Assembly: GCF_964355755.1 (NCBI RefSeq) | Contig: NC_092671.1 | Span: 18,318,001-18,382,000 of the forward strand | Source of the DNA: Antedon mediterranea | Taxonomy: Eukaryota; Echinodermata; Crinoidea; Comatulida; Antedonidae | Reading direction: 5' to 3' | Length of the DNA stretch: 64,000 nucleotides | Shown here: piece after piece, positions 63,094-64,000 of the stretch | How positions within the stretch are numbered: position 1 is the stretch's first letter | Layout of the letters: each line of letters opens with the position of its first letter | Position numbers and translations under genes: made by a program | The notes under the pieces: model-generated | Told to the model about the DNA's origin: nothing | The model's database searches: none | What the model saw: only the letters and a program-made list of their open reading frames with translations

Positions 63094-64000
63094 CTGGATT
63101 TGAAATTTTAAGATAAAATGAATTAATAATTATGATATCTCTTTAGTATAGAGTTAAAAGTGAATCAGTTGGTTTAAAAATCATTAGTTTGATGTTTTGA
63201 ATTGTAGTAGTTGTGTCAAGAGATGTAACACAAACAATTAGGATTGGTACTAATAACTAATTAAATTTTCAACAGCGACAGCAACAATAATGATTATAAA
63301 TGGATATTTAATTCTTTGTTCCTTCCACAAAATGGTCTTTTGGACAGGTTGAGACCATGCATTATTGGAAGTAGAGATTTATATACAATTGAATTATGCA
63401 CAACTATTATCAATTTATAAATAAAAGATCACAAAATGTGCCTGAATTTAAACTTTCGTACTACTCTATACATACTAATACCAGTCTTGTTTATAATCAA
63501 TTCATATTTGAAAAAATGCGAGTTGGCATGCCGTATTTTTCATCTTTGGCATGCCTGGCATACCCACGTTTACAATATAGATGATAATCCCCGTGGTAAT
63601 TATAGCGACCTCTATGTCTGATGTACTGTATGGTATTTTTGTGCATCCCAATGTGTAACAGTTACAATGCAAAAAGAATTAGCCGTGTGAGACTTGACAT
63701 GAATAAAACCATTTTTGAGTGGTCACTTAGGGCTACAGTCTCGGGCAACTTACAGGATAAAGTTGCTGTCATTGCTGTTTTAACATTATATACACATGCG
63801 GACAATATCCAACAACTTTTATCCGTGTTGCTTTTCACATGATTAAATCCATTTTTTACCCCTCCTATTTGGTGTCCCCAGGGAAAATGTACAGGTCTGA
63901 TATGACCCGACAGCAATATTGATTATTGAATCTTAGTTATATATCTACATAATCAGCCCATCAAACCTTTTGTGGCTTTTCACATGAACAAACTTTCTGG
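63094..64000. other. Upstream intron or 5' flank; no feature recognised
   Basis: The sequence right of the mucin-exon acceptor. A phase-1 donor partner for the first exon must lie further right. Short frames at 63396-63916 on both strands show no signal peptide, domain or splice context that I would accept. Confidence 0.5.

Noticed and set aside
54396-63116. Long plus-strand open frames opposite the mucin exon (Val/Asp/Gly-Ser repeats) and Gln/Leu-rich frames on the minus strand.
   Set aside because: They are other-frame readings of the same 15-bp repeat. Splice sites, phase and protein logic support only the Thr/Ser/Pro frame.
63662-63916. 84-codon minus-strand frame as the first exon with signal peptide.
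   Set aside because: No hydrophobic leader and no phase-1 donor at the end; composition is unremarkable.

Overview
This is animal nuclear DNA. It has AT-rich introns, short phase-1 exons that each encode one extracellular module, GT-AG splicing and many retroelements. The repeat set (a Penelope-like element with hammerhead ribozymes, a CR1/L2-looking LINE, tRNA-headed SINEs and several small inverted-repeat DNA transposons) suggests a marine invertebrate, possibly a deuterostome such as an echinoderm. That placement is inference from overall character, not proof.

Almost the whole window (6041-63093, minus strand) is one very large gene for a membrane-anchored mucin. I chained 60 exons from splice sites. 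Their lengths sum to 17,873 nt, which with one base from the missing upstream exon gives 5,958 in-frame codons ending in TAA. From the N-terminal side the modules are: a single 9-kb Thr/Ser/Pro exon of about 590 pentapeptide repeats, 2 LDL-receptor class A, 2 sushi (CCP), 2 EGF, NIDO, AMOP, VWD, a C-terminal extension, 2 EGF, 18 EGF, a SEA-like domain, 14 EGF, a second SEA domain with a likely self-cleavage site, 1 EGF, a transmembrane helix and a tail of about 130 residues. The NIDO-AMOP-VWD-EGF-TM core is that of the MUC4 family. The EGF/SEA expansion and the LDLa/CCP modules make this an unusual relative. The 5' end (signal peptide, promoter) is not recognised and probably lies beyond 64000.

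Region by region. 1-2665 holds the 5' part of an LTR retrotransposon (LTR, gag, start of protease). 2836-3636 is a pair of 153-bp direct repeats resembling a miniature LTR element. 4047-5300 holds minisatellites and a palindromic MITE. 6012-12840 is the 3' end of the gene. 12859-16484 is a LINE inserted 18 bp from a splice acceptor, with an 8-bp target duplication. 16576-21637 is a recently duplicated EGF exon array in which one exon copy has been destroyed by an insertion. 23824-32705 is the older EGF array. 32706-38302 is one intron made almost entirely of mobile DNA: an inverted Penelope-like element with a hammerhead ribozyme in each arm, followed by a 367-bp satellite that carries a tRNA-like gene in every unit. 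38303-53413 holds the NIDO/AMOP/VWD/CCP/LDLa exons, with a foldback element (46045-46797) and a 20-bp minisatellite (49731-50238) in introns. 54127-63093 is the mucin exon.

The most interesting points are the two intact-looking hammerhead ribozymes plus a decayed third copy with a compensatory base-pair change, the tRNA-bearing satellite, the active reshaping of the EGF array (5-exon block and 226-bp unit duplications), and the size and higher-order structure of the mucin exon.
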